The notes under the pieces: model-generated
What the model was told of the DNA's origin: nothing
Database searches by the model: none
The model's input: only the letters and a program-made list of their open reading frames with translations
Made by a program: the position numbers and the translations under genes
DNA from: Idiomarina seosinensis
Lineage (GTDB): Bacteria; Pseudomonadota; Gammaproteobacteria; Enterobacterales; Alteromonadaceae
Direction: 5' to 3'
Length of the DNA: 64,000 bases
Assembly (NCBI RefSeq): GCF_003987275.1
Contig: NZ_PIQF01000002.1
Span: 186,001 to 250,000 of the forward strand
Part shown: one piece after another, positions 9,475 through 20,674 of the stretch
Position numbering within the stretch: the first letter of the stretch is position 1
How the letters are laid out: the number at the start of each line of letters is the position of its first letter

Positions 9475-9993
9475 ATGGCAAAGAATAAAAATACATCACC
9501 CGCCGACGAACCTTTTATTAGCAAGTCCCAAATTAAACGGGAGATGGATGCCTTACAAGTTACCGGGCTCGAACTGGTCAAGCTAACAGACAACCAGTTA
9601 AAAGCCATACCTCTGGATGACCAATTACACGATGCCATTCTATTGGCTCGGCGCATCCAAAACAAACACGAAGGCTTCCGTCGGCAAATGCAATTTATCG
9701 GCAAGCTGATGCGCCAGCGTGACGTGCAACCAATTACCGAAGCCCTTGACCAGTTAAAAGGCAACCACCGTAAGACCACTGCTCATTTCCACTCTATTGA
9801 GCAATGGCGAGATCGTATTTTGGACCAGGGTGAAGACGCTATTCAGGAACTGTGCGAATCGCAACCGACTGCTGACCCGCAGCAACTTCGTCATTACTGC
9901 CAGGAGCATCAGCAGCAAATGCAGCACAATAAGCCACCTGTGGCATCACGCCAATTATTTGTCTACTTACGTCAACTAATGAGCAGCCAGTAA
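9475..9993 (+). CDS. darP: Ribosome biogenesis factor YjgA/DarP (DUF615)
   Basis: Small helical protein that associates with late 50S ribosomal precursors. The 172-residue, highly charged sequence opens with a disordered stretch, then the DUF615 core KSQIKREMDALQVTG-LELVKL and the QFIGKLMR segment typical of YjgA. It is the only plus-strand gene between pmbA and tldD, and yjgA beside pmbA is a conserved pair. Its stop codon lies in the loop of a GAGCAGC/GCTGCTC hairpin shared with the convergent tldD. Confidence 0.92.
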   Translation: MAKNKNTSPADEPFISKSQIKREMDALQVTGLELVKLTDNQLKAIPLDDQLHDAILLARRIQNKHEGFRRQMQFIGKLMRQRDVQPITEALDQLKGNHRKTTAHFHSIEQWRDRILDQGEDAIQELCESQPTADPQQLRHYCQEHQQQMQHNKPPVASRQLFVYLRQLMSSQ

Positions 9994-10000
9994 GCTGCTC
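9981..10000. terminator. Stem-loop at the convergent yjgA/tldD junction
   Basis: GAGCAGC and GCTGCTC form a perfect 7-bp stem around a 6-base loop holding the yjgA TAA. No clear T-run follows on either strand, so this may be a weak two-way terminator or an mRNA-end stabiliser rather than a classical intrinsic terminator. Confidence 0.4.
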
Positions 10001-10005
10001 AACCG

Positions 10006-11451
10006 TTATTCTGTGCCGCCTACAGTCATTGCATCCAGCTTGAGTGTTGGTTGACCGACGCCTACTGGCAGACTCTGACCGTCTTTACCACAAACACCGA
10101 CCCCTTCATCCAGGGCTAAATCATTACCAACCATTGATACTTGTGCCATCGCTTCGGGACCATTACCAATCAATGTCGCACCTTTCAGTGGTGTCGTAAT
10201 CTTCCCATTTTCAATAAGGTATGCTTCCGAGGCTGAAAAAACGAATTGCCCGGACGTAATGTCGACCTGCCCGCCCGCAAATTGGGGCGCATAAATGCCA
10301 CGCTTCACGCTGGCAATAATATCTTCTGGCTGGTGTTCACCCGGCAACATGTAGGTGTTTGTCATACGCGGCATCGGCAAATGCGCATAGCTTTCACGGC
10401 GGCCATTACCGGTTACCGGCATATTCATTAGCCGAGCGTTCACTTTATCCTGCATGTAACCTTTTAATATGCCCTTCTCAATAAGAACATTGTAACCGCT
10501 GTTGGTGCCCTCATCGTCGATACTCATCGAGCCACGCCGATCGCTAAGGGTCCCGTCATCGACAATCGTGCACAACTCAGAAGCTACTTTCTGACCAATT
10601 TTTCCAGCATAGGCCGAAGACCCTTTCCGGTTGAAATCACCTTCTAGCCCGTGTCCGACAGCTTCGTGCAACAACACGCCGGGCCAGCCGGCGCCCAAAA
10701 CCACCGGCATCGTGCCAGCGGGGGCAGGAATCGCTTCTAAATTAACCAGCGCTTGGCGAACGGCTTCCTCTGCAAACTTTTGCCAGCGGGGCTGACCTTG
10801 CTGCAGCACAAAATAGTCATAGCCGACCCGCGCGCCGCCACCAGCGCTGCCGCGCTCTCGTCTCCCATCCTGTTCGGCGATCACACTACAGTTTAGCCGC
10901 ACCAATGGTCGTTTGTCCGATGCTAAAGTCCCGTCCGTCGCCGCTACCGTCACATCATCATAGCTACCGGCTAGACTCACAACTACCTGAGAGACTCTGG
11001 GGTCCTGAGCCCGCGCGTGTGCATCAACCTGCTTTAGCAAACTTATCTTGTCCGCTTCGGACATCGAAGTTAAAGGATTAAGTGCCTGATAACGGCTTTT
11101 AACACGTTGACTTTTAATGGCCTGCACTGACTTACTTTGGCCTTGTCTAGCTATTCCTCGTGCCGCTTGGCAAGTCCGTGTCAGCGCCTGTTCGGTAATC
11201 TCATCAGCATAGGCAAAGCCAGTTTTTTCTCCGTGCACCGCACGCACACCCATACCGGTTTCGATATGGTAAGCGCCGTCTTTAATAATGCCATCTTCCA
11301 GCACCCAAGACTCGTTGACGCTGTTTTGTAGATAAATATCTGCAAAATCGATATCCCCGGTGTACAGCTTTTCGAGCGCGCTTTGCAATTTGCTAACGCC
11401 TATGCCCCACTGCTCAAGCCAGGTTAGTGATTGGTTACTACTATTTAACAT
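10006..11451 (-). CDS. tldD: Metalloprotease TldD subunit
   Basis: Catalytic zinc subunit of the TldD/TldE protease. The 481-residue protein carries the HExxxH motif in [16 protein letters not shown], preceded by [13 protein letters not shown], and the C-terminal [19 protein letters not shown]. The N-terminal [13 protein letters not shown] matches E. coli TldD closely. AGAGG lies a few bases before the ATG, and the nitrilase gene ends only 10 bases upstream, so it is probably co-transcribed with the rng-yhdP-nitrilase run. Its partner pmbA is on the same strand beyond yjgA. Confidence 0.96.
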   Translation of the reverse strand: MLNSSNQSLTWLEQWGIGVSKLQSALEKLYTGDIDFADIYLQNSVNESWVLEDGIIKDGAYHIETGMGVRAVHGEKTGFAYADEITEQALTRTCQAARGIARQGQSKSVQAIKSQRVKSRYQALNPLTSMSEADKISLLKQVDAHARAQDPRVSQVVVSLAGSYDDVTVAATDGTLASDKRPLVRLNCSVIAEQDGRRERGSAGGGARVGYDYFVLQQGQPRWQKFAEEAVRQALVNLEAIPAPAGTMPVVLGAGWPGVLLHEAVGHGLEGDFNRKGSSAYAGKIGQKVASELCTIVDDGTLSDRRGSMSIDDEGTNSGYNVLIEKGILKGYMQDKVNARLMNMPVTGNGRRESYAHLPMPRMTNTYMLPGEHQPEDIIASVKRGIYAPQFAGGQVDITSGQFVFSASEAYLIENGKITTPLKGATLIGNGPEAMAQVSMVGNDLALDEGVGVCGKDGQSLPVGVGQPTLKLDAMTVGGTE

Positions 11452-11461
11452 GAAACCTCTT

Positions 11462-12289
11462 TTACTGCGTCAGCGATACTTTGAAGCGAGTTTGCTTTGC
11501 CACCGGCATTTGCTGACGAATTTGTTGTACCTTAGCGAGATCAAATTCGGCAGAAATAGCACCTTCACCGGTTGCTTTTTCAGCTTGTATTTGACCCCAG
11601 GGGTCAACAATTAATGAGTGCCCGTAGGTCTTACGACCGTTTTCGTGCTCGCCAAATTGTGCCGGCGCCACCATATAAACTTGCTGTTCAATTGCTCTTG
11701 CCTTTACCAAAGTATGCCAGTGCGCTTCGCCAGTCACCTGTGTGAACGCCGTCGGCAATACAATGATATCGGCCCCCGCTTGCCGTAACGCTTTAAACAT
11801 CTCGGGGAAACGAACATCATAACATACCGCCATACCAACCACAGCAAAGCCACAGTCGACCGTAACCACTTGCTCTCCGGGGCGGGTCCACTTTGATTCA
11901 CGATATTCTTTCGTGTTGTCGGCAACATCCACATCAAACAAGTGAATTTTGTCATATCTGGCCAGTTGCGTACCGTCGGGACCGAAGCAGATGCTGGCAG
12001 CAGCAAACCGTTCGCCAGCGTAAATAGGTAGCGTCCCTCCGATTAGGTACACATTGTATTGACGAGCTAGCTCCGATAAACGTTGCTGCACCGGTCCATC
12101 ACCGTAGGGCTCCGCCATCGCTAATTGTGCTCGATCGCCAGCACCAAAGCAGCTGAAGGCTTCTGGTAACACAACCAATTGTGGCCGCCCCTCAGGTATG
12201 GCTTTAAGCTGCTGTTCTACGCGTTGCAAGTTCTGCTTGGGAGACTGGCGACTACTCAGTTGAATTGCCGTTAATTGTGTCTTCATCAT
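11462..12289 (-). CDS. Carbon-nitrogen hydrolase of the nitrilase superfamily (Nit2/YafV-like)
   Basis: Amidase of the nitrilase fold. By family analogy it may be an omega-amidase or deaminated-glutathione amidase; the substrate cannot be read from sequence. The Glu-Lys-Cys triad is visible: Glu in [10 protein letters not shown], Lys in [10 protein letters not shown] and Cys in [14 protein letters not shown] start it at ATG 12289 ([13 protein letters not shown]), six bases after a perfect AGGAGG; ATG 12286 is equally possible and gives the same protein less one Met. About 38 bases overlap the end of yhdP. The yhdP-nitrilase-tldD order is conserved among gammaproteobacteria. Confidence 0.88.
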   Translation of the reverse strand: MMKTQLTAIQLSSRQSPKQNLQRVEQQLKAIPEGRPQLVVLPEAFSCFGAGDRAQLAMAEPYGDGPVQQRLSELARQYNVYLIGGTLPIYAGERFAAASICFGPDGTQLARYDKIHLFDVDVADNTKEYRESKWTRPGEQVVTVDCGFAVVGMAVCYDVRFPEMFKALRQAGADIIVLPTAFTQVTGEAHWHTLVKARAIEQQVYMVAPAQFGEHENGRKTYGHSLIVDPWGQIQAEKATGEGAISAEFDLAKVQQIRQQMPVAKQTRFKVSLTQ

Positions 12290-15200
12290 TTGCATCCTCC
12301 TGTCCTTCATCGACATCAGGTATGTCGACTGGACGGCTATCGCGTTCAATCTCAGTGACTTCTGGCTGGCCAATAGTGCCAGACACCTTGTAGCGCAACT
12401 GAGAAATTACTTCGGCATCTTGCAGTACCTTATCAATCAATAAGGCTGCCAGTCCACTGGGCGGGTTTACCATCCAGGCCAGAATAACTGGCAAACTTGA
12501 GGTTACCTTTGGCGCGTAAGTTAATTCATAATCAAGCGTTTCATTGACTAAATTAGTGGTACCAATAATTTCCATGTTACCAGCAGAGCCGAGCAGCTTG
12601 GTATCCGAAGTAGTAGCAACGCCATCAGCCATCTGCACACTACCGGTCAGGTCTGTATAGAACATTCCTTGCGAGAAAATATCCCTAAAGTCGAGGGTTA
12701 GCTTACGTAAAATGCCATCCAGGCTCAGTAACGAAAATAACCTTGCGCCGCCATCGCTGACCTCAGCAAGATATCCCTGACCAAAATCCCATTGCAATGA
12801 CCCTCCCAGCGTATTCACATCAAATTGATGAGGATGTCCGTTCCAGTGCAGGCCAAAGTCGATGACTGCACTACTATCCCTGATAGCTGTTTCCAGACCG
12901 TACTGCCGCAATAAATCACCGATATCATCGCTGTTCAATGAACCGCTGAACTGGCTATAAGGTGCGCCCTCTGTCACCAGCCAGTAACCCGAGGTGGACA
13001 GCTCGGAGTTGTTACTTCGAGCGCTTAGCTGGTCAAGTCTAATACCACCGTCTATCGGGGTTATTGAAGCCTCCACATCAACAAAGCTTTTATCGTCCAG
13101 CTTACATGTTTTGCAGCTCAAGTTGATGGCGGGAATTCGTGTCACCCACTGCCATTTTGTCTCGGTATCACGCAAGTTATTCTTAGCAGATAAGTCGAGC
13201 TCAGAGGAGAGCTGGATAAAGTCGGCGTCCACTTGAATCGGTTGTTCGATGAAATTATCAGGAATTTCAACTTCTACCGCCAGGTCATTGGCATAAACTC
13301 TACCATTCCAGCCTCCCGACTCTGGAAAGACTGATACTTCAGCCTCTTCAAACTGCTGACCGGCCCAGTTTAACTCTGGAGTAGTAACATAAATAGCATC
13401 TGGCAAGATTGCCGCTTGTGACTCGGCTGGGGACTTCTGCGTCTGCAGATCTTGCTGGAGAAAATAAATTAGGTCATACCATTCAGCAACATTGATATAG
13501 GGAACATGCCCGGAAATTAGAAAATTGTTTGTTGCCGGTGACTGTATAGGTTGCTGTTCCGTTGGTGCCTCACCAATCAATAAATTCGCTTGTTCCCAGC
13601 CAGCTTCTCCGGCACGCCAACGACTTTGCCAGCGCAAACGTTCATCCACGGCTAACGCCATCGACAATTGATCGTTATTTCCTTCAATATCTAAATTTAA
13701 CTGCCAGTTTTCACCAAAGTCTTTGGCCAGTGGCGCCGGCAAATTCGATTCGAGCCCTGTTAAGTCATATTGAGACTGCCAATTAGCCTTAACGTCATCC
13801 GCAAATCTCAATGTTAGTTTGCCGCTCCCGTTAACAGCACCGTAGAAGTATTTTTGCCAGCCTTGCATTGCTAATTCGTTCAATAAAGGCTCTAACTGCC
13901 AGTCGATTGCAGTATCAACAGATAGTAAGTAGTCACTATCTTTTGTTTCTCCGGCGACCTTAGTGGTAATAGGTTGACCATACCAGTTTAGACTAAGCTC
14001 CTCTGTTGAGACCTTGTCATTAACGATATGTAACTGACCTGCCGAGACATTAAAAGTTTGGTCCAGCGCCGCAATATAGATATCTTGCCCGCTAAGATCG
14101 GCGTCCACTGTTACCCCTACATCTTTCGAGTTATCCAGTGGAATATCGAGCGTGAAATCGCCGACCACTGTATTTTGTGGTTGCACTTGTTTGAGTGTTG
14201 CAGACACTGATGTTAGGGGGGACGCAGCAAAAACGGACTGCAATTGATCGGGTTCTGCACTCACTTGGCTAGCGATCTGTAACCCTTTACGGGCATCGGT
14301 TAGATCAGGAATTTGAGCATTTACCTGTTTTATGACTGCTCCTTTTATCGTCCCCGCGTCTGCAAACATAGACAAACGGTGCTGATAAAAGTCAAGTCGC
14401 AGCGGTGTTTCCGCTAAAACTGGCCAGTTCGACTGAAACCGATAATCCAATGGCTCGAAATCAACTCGAGCATTAAACACTCCATTCATCGACGAGTTCG
14501 GAAATTGATTCACAGGCCCCCGCCACAGGACTTCCACCCCCCGAATTTGACCGTCCTGCAATGCCCCTGTTAAGTAGCTTTTTAGACCAGAACCCATGAG
14601 TTCCGGTAATAGCTGCCGGGCCGTTGACACATCGAACGGGCTATCGCTGTAGCCGTGTAAGGCTATCTCTAATGGCTTATTTTGTTCACCCCTAAGCTCA
14701 CCATTTACTGTTAACAATAAGTCGTTAAAAGTTACTCTTCCTTCATCAAGCCGCGCCTGCCAGTACTCGGAATTAACCTGCCAACTGCCGCTGAAATCAA
14801 CAGCATCGGCTTTCCAGGCTTGGCTGGTCGATAATGCAGGACTGGTTAGGCTCAGAGTCTCTGCCTGCACACGCCACCAACCACCTGTTCTATCTCCGGC
14901 CGCAGTAACGCTCAGTGGTGACCATGAGGGCTGTGAGCTGTTGCCGGCACTTTGCAAGTCGTTCGTAGTAACTAACCAGCGTAACTGTTGTGGGGTGCTA
15001 TCAACTCGAACATTCACATTAGCCTCGGTTTCGGCACGCTGCTGATGCTTAACAACACTAGATAACCCGGGCTCAACCAGGCTTAATATCGGCAGCAACT
15101 CATGCAGTGGCACATTGTCGCTACTCAGCGTGTGTCGATTAGCACTACTTTGCCATGCAATCAGCGGTAACTGCACCGTTTGCTGATTAAGTTCGGCTGT

Positions 15201-16121
15201 TATTGGCTGAACATTTAACAACCAACCATTCTGACGGGGTTCAACTGACACTTTTCCTTCGGGAATATGAAGCGCTACCGCTCGGCCATCGACTTCTGCC
15301 GCTATTCTATTGTCGCGCAGCTGCAAATAGCCCCCGGCAATTTCACCATCAACCAAACTAAGCCAGCTGGTAAAGTTTACATTAGATTCCTGAATATCAA
15401 TGTTACCAGCCAACTGCTCAAGCCAGGGGCTGATGTCTACTTGCCGTGAGTCGACATAGAATTGTCCGTCGATTGTGGATAGCTCATTGCCCTCTAATTT
15501 TACGATAAAATCGAGGCTATTTCGGGTGAAGTCTCGTACTCGGAACTTTCCCACCCCTTGGTGACTCGACCCCTGGTTAGCCCAAGATAGACGCTCAATG
15601 ACTACGGAGCGCCTGTTACCCGCCAGGTTAACAACGTTTAATTCACTCTCAGTCAGTGAAAAGCGCTCCAGCTGCTGTAAAAATAGGTTTTCCAGGGTCT
15701 GCAGGTTAACGGTATTGCCGTCTTGCTGTTCAAATTTGCGTAAGTCGATATCAATCTTCGCGTCATTTAAAATAAATTCCTGCGCAACAAACTGACGCTG
15801 CAATATGGATTGCCAGAAATCGAGCACCACTGATATCTGTTCAACGTCAACTTGAACCGGTGAATTGGGTTGTTCTATCAGGCGGATATTGGAAACATCA
15901 ACGGCCGGCCCCTGTCGGTGCCATGACATCGCCAACTGTTCAATCGATATCGGCTGCTGCAACCGTTGTTCTATTTGCTGCTCAAGCTGAGCAGAAACAT
16001 CTGGGATATGAGGCAACGCATATCGCAATGCGCTCATTAGCACTGCTGCCAGCACTAACAAGATTGCCAATATTAGCCATAATTTATTAATTAACCACAG
16101 CAAGCTTCGGGCCATCGTCAC
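12252..16121 (-). CDS. yhdP: AsmA-like phospholipid transport protein YhdP
   Basis: Very long envelope protein of the AsmA/VPS13-like group (TamB, YdbH, YhdP) thought to form a lipid-carrying groove between inner and outer membrane. The 1289-residue protein has one N-terminal membrane helix (about residues 10-32), a DUF3971/AsmA repeat body rich in beta strands, and the conserved C-terminal AsmA_2 part around WDFGQGYLAEVSDGGARL and NPPSGLAALLIDKVLQ. Length is close to E. coli YhdP (1266). The GTG at 16121 overlaps the rng stop (TAGTG); ATG 16115 is an alternative start two codons in. Confidence 0.92.
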   Translation of the reverse strand: MTMARSLLWLINKLWLILAILLVLAAVLMSALRYALPHIPDVSAQLEQQIEQRLQQPISIEQLAMSWHRQGPAVDVSNIRLIEQPNSPVQVDVEQISVVLDFWQSILQRQFVAQEFILNDAKIDIDLRKFEQQDGNTVNLQTLENLFLQQLERFSLTESELNVVNLAGNRRSVVIERLSWANQGSSHQGVGKFRVRDFTRNSLDFIVKLEGNELSTIDGQFYVDSRQVDISPWLEQLAGNIDIQESNVNFTSWLSLVDGEIAGGYLQLRDNRIAAEVDGRAVALHIPEGKVSVEPRQNGWLLNVQPITAELNQQTVQLPLIAWQSSANRHTLSSDNVPLHELLPILSLVEPGLSSVVKHQQRAETEANVNVRVDSTPQQLRWLVTTNDLQSAGNSSQPSWSPLSVTAAGDRTGGWWRVQAETLSLTSPALSTSQAWKADAVDFSGSWQVNSEYWQARLDEGRVTFNDLLLTVNGELRGEQNKPLEIALHGYSDSPFDVSTARQLLPELMGSGLKSYLTGALQDGQIRGVEVLWRGPVNQFPNSSMNGVFNARVDFEPLDYRFQSNWPVLAETPLRLDFYQHRLSMFADAGTIKGAVIKQVNAQIPDLTDARKGLQIASQVSAEPDQLQSVFAASPLTSVSATLKQVQPQNTVVGDFTLDIPLDNSKDVGVTVDADLSGQDIYIAALDQTFNVSAGQLHIVNDKVSTEELSLNWYGQPITTKVAGETKDSDYLLSVDTAIDWQLEPLLNELAMQGWQKYFYGAVNGSGKLTLRFADDVKANWQSQYDLTGLESNLPAPLAKDFGENWQLNLDIEGNNDQLSMALAVDERLRWQSRWRAGEAGWEQANLLIGEAPTEQQPIQSPATNNFLISGHVPYINVAEWYDLIYFLQQDLQTQKSPAESQAAILPDAIYVTTPELNWAGQQFEEAEVSVFPESGGWNGRVYANDLAVEVEIPDNFIEQPIQVDADFIQLSSELDLSAKNNLRDTETKWQWVTRIPAINLSCKTCKLDDKSFVDVEASITPIDGGIRLDQLSARSNNSELSTSGYWLVTEGAPYSQFSGSLNSDDIGDLLRQYGLETAIRDSSAVIDFGLHWNGHPHQFDVNTLGGSLQWDFGQGYLAEVSDGGARLFSLLSLDGILRKLTLDFRDIFSQGMFYTDLTGSVQMADGVATTSDTKLLGSAGNMEIIGTTNLVNETLDYELTYAPKVTSSLPVILAWMVNPPSGLAALLIDKVLQDAEVISQLRYKVSGTIGQPEVTEIERDSRPVDIPDVDEGQEDANDEDTINGNSTE
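12296..12301 (-). promoter_or_regulatory. Ribosome binding site of the nitrilase gene inside yhdP
   Basis: A perfect AGGAGG on the minus strand lies six bases before ATG 12289, within the last codons of yhdP. It shows that the long upstream extension of the reading frame is not translated. Confidence 0.7.
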
Positions 16122-17587
16122 TACATCATCACCACATCAAATTGCTCTTGATTATAGAGCGGTTCCGTTTGTATGGTTATTTGACGCGAAACAAATAGCT
16201 CAAGTTCAGCCAAAGCATGAGATTCTTCATTTAACAGTGAGTCACTGACTGCTGCAGACGCGTAAACCACAAACTTATCAGCATCATAGGCTTTATGAAC
16301 CCGGACAATTTCGCGCATGATTTCATAGCATACCGTCTCAACCGTTTTCATCGAGCCTCGACCACGACAAACCGGGCACTCTCCACATAAAACATGTTCA
16401 AGGCTCTCGCGCGTCCGTTTCCGTGTCATCTCGATAAGGCCAAGGCTGGTAAATCCGTTAATTGAGGTTTTTGCTCTGTCTTTAGCCAGTGCCTGTTCCA
16501 GGTTATGCAAAACACGGCGCTTGTGCTCTTCGTTTTGCATATCAATGAAGTCGATAATGATAATACCCCCTAAGTTCCTCAAACGCAGCTGGCGAGCTAT
16601 TGCTTGAGTCGCTTCGACATTGGTATTAAAAATCGTTTCCTCTAAATTACGATGACCAACGAACGCTCCGGTATTGATATCAATCGTCGTCATCGCTTCG
16701 GTCTGGTCAATAATCAACGAGCCTCCGGATTTTAGCTCCACTCGGCGATCTAACGCTCGCTGAATTTCGTTTTCGATATCAAACAAATCGAAAATAGGCC
16801 GTTCGCCGGTGTAGTATTCCATCACATCGGTGAGCTCAGGAATAAAATCTTTAGTAAAAACCTGCAACTGCTCTAATGTCGTGCGCGAGTCCACGCGAAT
16901 TCGTTCGATTTCCTCGCCAACAAAGTCGCGCAACACCCGACAGCACAAATTTAAGTCTTCGTATAAGACACCGGTTTTACGCTGACTTTTTTTGCGCTTT
17001 TTTATTTGCTGCCATAGTCTCGTCAAAAACTCGGCATCACCTTTTAGCGAGTGCTCTTCTGCTCCTTCCGCCGCAGTTCTTACAATAAAACGGCCGTCCT
17101 CAGTGCTCAATTCTTCTGCCAGTTTGCGCAAACGATCGCGTTCGTCACCGTCATCAATACGCTGAGATACGCCCACATGACTGCTTTGTGGCATGAATAC
17201 CAGGTACCGGGAGGGAAGTGTAATATCAGTCGTGAGGCGGGCGCCTTTAGTGCCCAGCGGGTCTTTAACCACTTGCACCATAATGTATTGTCCCTGGTGC
17301 ACAAGGGAAGTTATATTTTGTTCCGGTCGTTCGTCTCGCTCTATCGTGTCACCATCGATCCTTGTGACAATATCAGAGGCGTGCAAAAAGGCCGCTTTGT
17401 CTAGGCCGATATCTATAAATGCCGCCTGCATCCCCGGCAATACTCGCGATACCTTGCCCATATAGATATTGCCAACCAATCCTCGTTTAACTTGCCGCTC
17501 TATGTGAACTTCCTGCAAGATTCCATTCTCGACCAATACCACCCGGCTTTCTGTCGGGGTCACGTTCATCAGTACTTCAACACCCAT
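16121..17587 (-). CDS. rng: Ribonuclease G
   Basis: Endoribonuclease that trims the 5' end of 16S rRNA and cuts some mRNAs. The 488-residue protein has the N-terminal S1 domain (IHIERQVKRGLVGNIY-MGKV), the DNase I-like catalytic part with metal-binding aspartates in TTIDINTGAF and IIIDFIDM, and the zinc-link cysteines CPVC. It lacks the long C-terminal scaffold of RNase E. The C-terminus EPLYNQEQFDVVMM is nearly identical to E. coli RNase G. It overlaps the end of maf by 11 bases and is followed directly by yhdP. Confidence 0.97.
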   Translation of the reverse strand: MGVEVLMNVTPTESRVVLVENGILQEVHIERQVKRGLVGNIYMGKVSRVLPGMQAAFIDIGLDKAAFLHASDIVTRIDGDTIERDERPEQNITSLVHQGQYIMVQVVKDPLGTKGARLTTDITLPSRYLVFMPQSSHVGVSQRIDDGDERDRLRKLAEELSTEDGRFIVRTAAEGAEEHSLKGDAEFLTRLWQQIKKRKKSQRKTGVLYEDLNLCCRVLRDFVGEEIERIRVDSRTTLEQLQVFTKDFIPELTDVMEYYTGERPIFDLFDIENEIQRALDRRVELKSGGSLIIDQTEAMTTIDINTGAFVGHRNLEETIFNTNVEATQAIARQLRLRNLGGIIIIDFIDMQNEEHKRRVLHNLEQALAKDRAKTSINGFTSLGLIEMTRKRTRESLEHVLCGECPVCRGRGSMKTVETVCYEIMREIVRVHKAYDADKFVVYASAAVSDSLLNEESHALAELELFVSRQITIQTEPLYNQEQFDVVMM

Positions 17588-18176
17588 CGTGACTCCTTAA
17601 TTCGTTCTCAACTCGAGTTAACAATTGTTGGGTCTCATATAGCGGCAGTCCCACTACTCCAGTGTAGCTTCCATTAATCGCTTTTACGAACCGCGCAGCT
17701 CCTCCCTGAATCGCATACCCACCTGCTTTGTCGGCTGGTTCGCCAGTCGCCCAGTATGTTTCCGCATCGGCTAAGCTAATGTCACCAAAATCGATTTCAG
17801 TAACGACTTCGGTAACCGTTTGCTGCAATAGACCATCCACACAGCCCGCAACCACCGCAACTGATGTGCGCACTTTGTGTTGTCGACCAGACAGCCGCAT
17901 CAGCATCGACAAAAAGTGTTCTTTATCGATCGGCTTCTCCAATACGCTGCCGTTAAAGTCAATTAAGGTATCCGAGCCGATAATAATAGACAGTTCGGCC
18001 TGTTGTTTTGCAACTGCAGTCGCTTTATCCAGGGCCAACCGCTGAACGTAGTCGGAAGCAGTTTCACCCGCCTGCTGCTGTTCCTCGATAGCAGAGGGCT
18101 TACAGCTAAACTGAGTTCTAAGTTGCGATAATAACTGACGCCTTCTGGGAGAGTCAGAAGCCAGCACTAACTCCAT
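17577..18176 (-). CDS. maf: Maf-type nucleotide pyrophosphatase (YhdE group, dTTP/UTP)
   Basis: House-cleaning nucleoside triphosphate pyrophosphatase. The 199-residue protein shows the Maf signature ASDSPRRRQLL at the N-terminus, catalytic Asp in IIGSDTLID, and the GGYAIQGGAARFV segment of the Maf fold. I start it at ATG 18176, which overlaps the mreD stop (TGATG), rather than the TTG one codon upstream. Position between mreD and rng supports the YhdE subgroup, which acts on dTTP and UTP. Substrate is inferred from the subgroup. Confidence 0.93.
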   Translation of the reverse strand: MELVLASDSPRRRQLLSQLRTQFSCKPSAIEEQQQAGETASDYVQRLALDKATAVAKQQAELSIIIGSDTLIDFNGSVLEKPIDKEHFLSMLMRLSGRQHKVRTSVAVVAGCVDGLLQQTVTEVVTEIDFGDISLADAETYWATGEPADKAGGYAIQGGAARFVKAINGSYTGVVGLPLYETQQLLTRVENELRSHDGC

Positions 18177-18655
18177 CAATTGACTCCAAATCGACGCCGA
18201 ATCTTACGTAATAAGGGGAATAGCCATAGCCAAAACAGCGCCGAGGTTAGCGCAGGCCAAAAATAATTGGCAGTAAATTCAGCGTCATGAATGAATACGT
18301 TGGCCTGAAACACTAACATTCTTTTTAATAAAATTAGGAACGCGATAAGTATCGCTTGTTGCGGTAACGAAAAATTCCGGATCCGTTGGAAGTGACGCGC
18401 TGCAAAATAAGTAACTACGATCATGCCTAACGCATGCACGCCCAATACCGAGCCCAGTAAAATATCGCTTAAAACACCAAGCACTAGTGCTGTACCAATA
18501 TTAACCCGATGCGGCAACGCAAGTACCCAATACAACAGCACCAGCGTAACCCAGTCAGGGCGAAAAATATCAAACGAACCCGGCATCGGCATCACCATCA
18601 ACACCAACGCCACCAGATAGCTCAGAATTAACGTAAACGCGCCCTGCTTAACCAT
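18176..18655 (-). CDS. mreD: Rod shape-determining protein MreD
   Basis: Integral inner-membrane subunit of the elongasome that helps position lateral cell-wall synthesis. The 159-residue protein has about five hydrophobic helices; PDWVTLVLLYWVLALPHRVNIG is the conserved core, split here by a helix boundary. I start it at ATG 18655, overlapping the mreC stop and preceded by GAGG nine bases upstream, which gives the family length (162 in E. coli). The open frame extends upstream into mreC but that part is Cys/Met-rich and not family-like. Confidence 0.94.
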   Translation of the reverse strand: MVKQGAFTLILSYLVALVLMVMPMPGSFDIFRPDWVTLVLLYWVLALPHRVNIGTALVLGVLSDILLGSVLGVHALGMIVVTYFAARHFQRIRNFSLPQQAILIAFLILLKRMLVFQANVFIHDAEFTANYFWPALTSALFWLWLFPLLRKIRRRFGVN

Positions 18656-19508
18656 CTGGCTGATCCTCATAAATCGGTTGCCGCTCATCATCATTTTGCC
18701 ATAGCAACAACACATTTCTTACTCGATCGAGCGCCGAAACCGGGTCCGCCTGCACTTGCGCGAATGGTAGTGATTCATCCCGGTTGATTTTACGAATTTT
18801 GGCGACCGGGTAGCCTTCAGGGTAAACACCACCTAAGCCGGAAGACAGTAGCAAGTCACCTTCTTTTAATTCACTACTATGCGGCACGAACATTAACTGT
18901 AAACGGCCAATTTCGCCGGTACCCTGCGCCAGCACCCGAATATCGTTGCGCTCCGACCGCAATGGGATAGCGTGACTTTGATCAGAGATTAATAACACCC
19001 GCGCGGTGTTGCTGCCAACATCCTGCACCTGGCCAATGATGCCTCGATTATCCAGAACTGCCTGGCCTTCGTAGACACCACTAAGGGTGCCTTTGTTAAT
19101 AACCAACTGCTGACTGAAAGGCTCGGAAGCGACCGCAATTACTTCGGCCACCATCCGTCGGTTAGGCACTCGTTGCTCAGAGCCCAGTAATTCTCGTAAG
19201 CGTTTGTTTTCGTTGGCTAAAAGTCGAAACTGTTGCAGTTGTCCCTGCTGCTTAAGTAACTGTTGCCTTAACTGCTCGTTTTCTTCCGCCAGTTGTTCTT
19301 GTGTCTTGATACTATCGGAAAAGTTATCAAGAATTTGTTCCGGCAAAATGGCTAGATATTGTACCGGTGTTACCAGGGAGTTTAAAAATAGGCGAACGGG
19401 TTGCATCGCTTGCAGGCGATGATCAATGAACATCAACAGAAACGAACAGGCTAGTGCGAGCACTAGCCTGGACAAAAGTGACGGACCTCTGACAAATAAC
19501 GTTTTCAT
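18648..19508 (-). CDS. mreC: Rod shape-determining protein MreC
   Basis: Periplasmic scaffold of the elongasome linking MreB to PBP2 and RodA. The 286-residue protein has an N-terminal membrane helix (about residues 14-31), a coiled coil (about 65-105: LAEENEQLRQQLLKQQ) and two beta-barrel domains with the characteristic VINKGTLSGVYEGQAV and DLLLSSGLGGVYPEGYP. It is the middle gene of mreBCD, 66 bases after mreB. Confidence 0.96.
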   Translation of the reverse strand: MKTLFVRGPSLLSRLVLALACSFLLMFIDHRLQAMQPVRLFLNSLVTPVQYLAILPEQILDNFSDSIKTQEQLAEENEQLRQQLLKQQGQLQQFRLLANENKRLRELLGSEQRVPNRRMVAEVIAVASEPFSQQLVINKGTLSGVYEGQAVLDNRGIIGQVQDVGSNTARVLLISDQSHAIPLRSERNDIRVLAQGTGEIGRLQLMFVPHSSELKEGDLLLSSGLGGVYPEGYPVAKIRKINRDESLPFAQVQADPVSALDRVRNVLLLWQNDDERQPIYEDQPDG

Positions 19509-19574
19509 CGTTGCGCTAGGTCACCTTGCTGCATCATAGTCGATAGATTTCCGTAACTCTTAACCTGGGGAGGA

Positions 19575-20636
<1,062 letters not shown>

Positions 20637-20674
20637 TTAAAAGCTAAAAACTGCATGATAGCGCAAGTCAGCGC

